Below are positions 1-64,000 of a stretch of DNA of 64,000 bases, one piece after another. Every line of letters starts with the position of its first letter. Positions within the stretch are counted from its first letter, which is position 1. A program made the position numbers and the translations under genes. Under the pieces are notes generated by a model. The model ran no database searches and was not told the origin of the DNA. It saw only the letters and a program-made list of their open reading frames with translations. The DNA comes from Rapana venosa (lineage: Eukaryota; Mollusca; Gastropoda; Neogastropoda; Muricidae). The stretch lies in contig CM054134.1 in NCBI GenBank assembly GCA_028751875.1, positions 70,376,935 through 70,440,934 of the forward strand, given 5' to 3'.

Positions 1-63511
<63,511 letters not shown>

Positions 63512-63649
63512 CTGCACACATTTGAGCACATTTGTCTTCATATACAATTATACACAAATGTGCATTCATTCGTGTATTTTGGAAGGGAAACATTTTGATA
63601 TTGTAATATTTGTGTTTCACACACATCCATCTATAGTCTTTTTTCCATT

Positions 63650-63740
63650 CCTCTGAGGTTCACCAATGGTGAAATTGTACGTATGCGTCTGATTTTGCCC
63701 ACCGCAAAGGTAGCTGCATTCCAAGTTTTGGAGATGTCTA
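63650..63740 (+). repeat. Short dispersed repeat around ggttcaccaatggtga, copy 2
   Basis: tgaggttcaccaatggtgaa, then gattttgcccaccgcaaagg. Follows the last visible LIG1 exon upstream by about 140 bp and precedes a truncated SINE. Confidence 0.6.
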
Positions 63741-63774
63741 ATTCATTTTTAACAACACCAGAGTGCATAGCTTT

Positions 63775-64000
63775 TTTCAATATGGTTATCCATTCCCACC
63801 TGCACACAATGGTCTACTCTTCCATAAGGTAGAATAAAGTTTTAATATACACATGCACAAGATGTTCTAAGGATGATCACACACACCAACACAGGATCTG
63901 TTTATATTCTCATCTGAAGGACTTTTTTTTTTGGGGGGGGGGGAGGGGAGGGAGTAGATAATGATGTTAACTCCAGGGGGAAAATCTTAAACGGGCGCCT
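63775..64000 (-). mobile_element. SINE family A, minus strand, cut by the window edge
   Basis: Plus-strand cacacaatggtctactcttc, ctcatctgaaggacttt and tgttaactccagggggaaaa follow the order of the reverse family. A poly-G run interrupts it near 63935. Confidence 0.7.

Overview
The window is nuclear DNA from an animal, most likely a mollusc and probably a gastropod (inferred). It shows short coding exons with GT-AG borders, very long introns crowded with microsatellites and minisatellites, tRNA-derived SINEs, non-LTR retrotransposon remains, and a secreted collagen/C1q protein of the kind that is greatly expanded in molluscs. No bacterial-style operon, CRISPR array, rRNA gene or free-standing tRNA gene is seen.

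The whole window is occupied by one gene on the minus strand: replicative DNA ligase I (LIG1). Nineteen exons are readable from right to left. Four lysine/serine/glutamate-rich exons for the disordered N-terminal region lie at 63511-59033, exons for the DNA-binding domain at 30163-19562, exons for the nucleotidyltransferase core including the catalytic lysine at 17897-2233, and OB-fold exons at 2385-1. The first coding exon(s) lie beyond the right edge and the last beyond the left edge. Reading phase fits at every visible exon junction except around exon 15 (about 11028-11218), which carries several small deletions. That exon sits in a stretch (about 6.2-12.6 kb) full of indels, which may be poor consensus rather than a broken gene.

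The intron between exons 5 and 4 is about 28.9 kb (30164-59032). Inside it, on the opposite strand, is a complete secreted protein of 262 residues with 32 Gly-X-Y triplets and a C-terminal C1q domain (51868-52096 joined to 54166-54725). A GC-rich segment with a CCAAT box and a strong splice donor at 39396 could be its promoter and non-coding first exon. Its coding donor site at 52096/52097 is followed directly by a minisatellite whose units repeat the donor sequence itself.

The rest is repeats. At 4.3-10.1 kb there is a decayed CR1/L2-like LINE whose 3' part, with its (GA)n(GT)n block, is tandemly repeated about seven times. At 13.5-16.4 kb an RTE-like LINE (minus strand) sits inside a 46-bp minisatellite. 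At 22.8-23.5 kb there is a non-autonomous piggyBac-like element between TTAA sites. SINE family A (tRNA head, conserved middle) has about ten copies. SINE family B has three copies and joins a tRNA-like head to a 5S rRNA-like segment. Minisatellites of 24-47 bp units fill 4.0, 11.8-12.6, 23.5-24.9, 28.6-29.4, 34.2-34.5, 43.7-44.6, 45.5-47.3, 47.8-48.3 and 52.1-52.5 kb. A ~250-bp unit is present four times in the same orientation at 43.3-50.4 kb. Most long open frames in the window are by-products of these tandem repeats.
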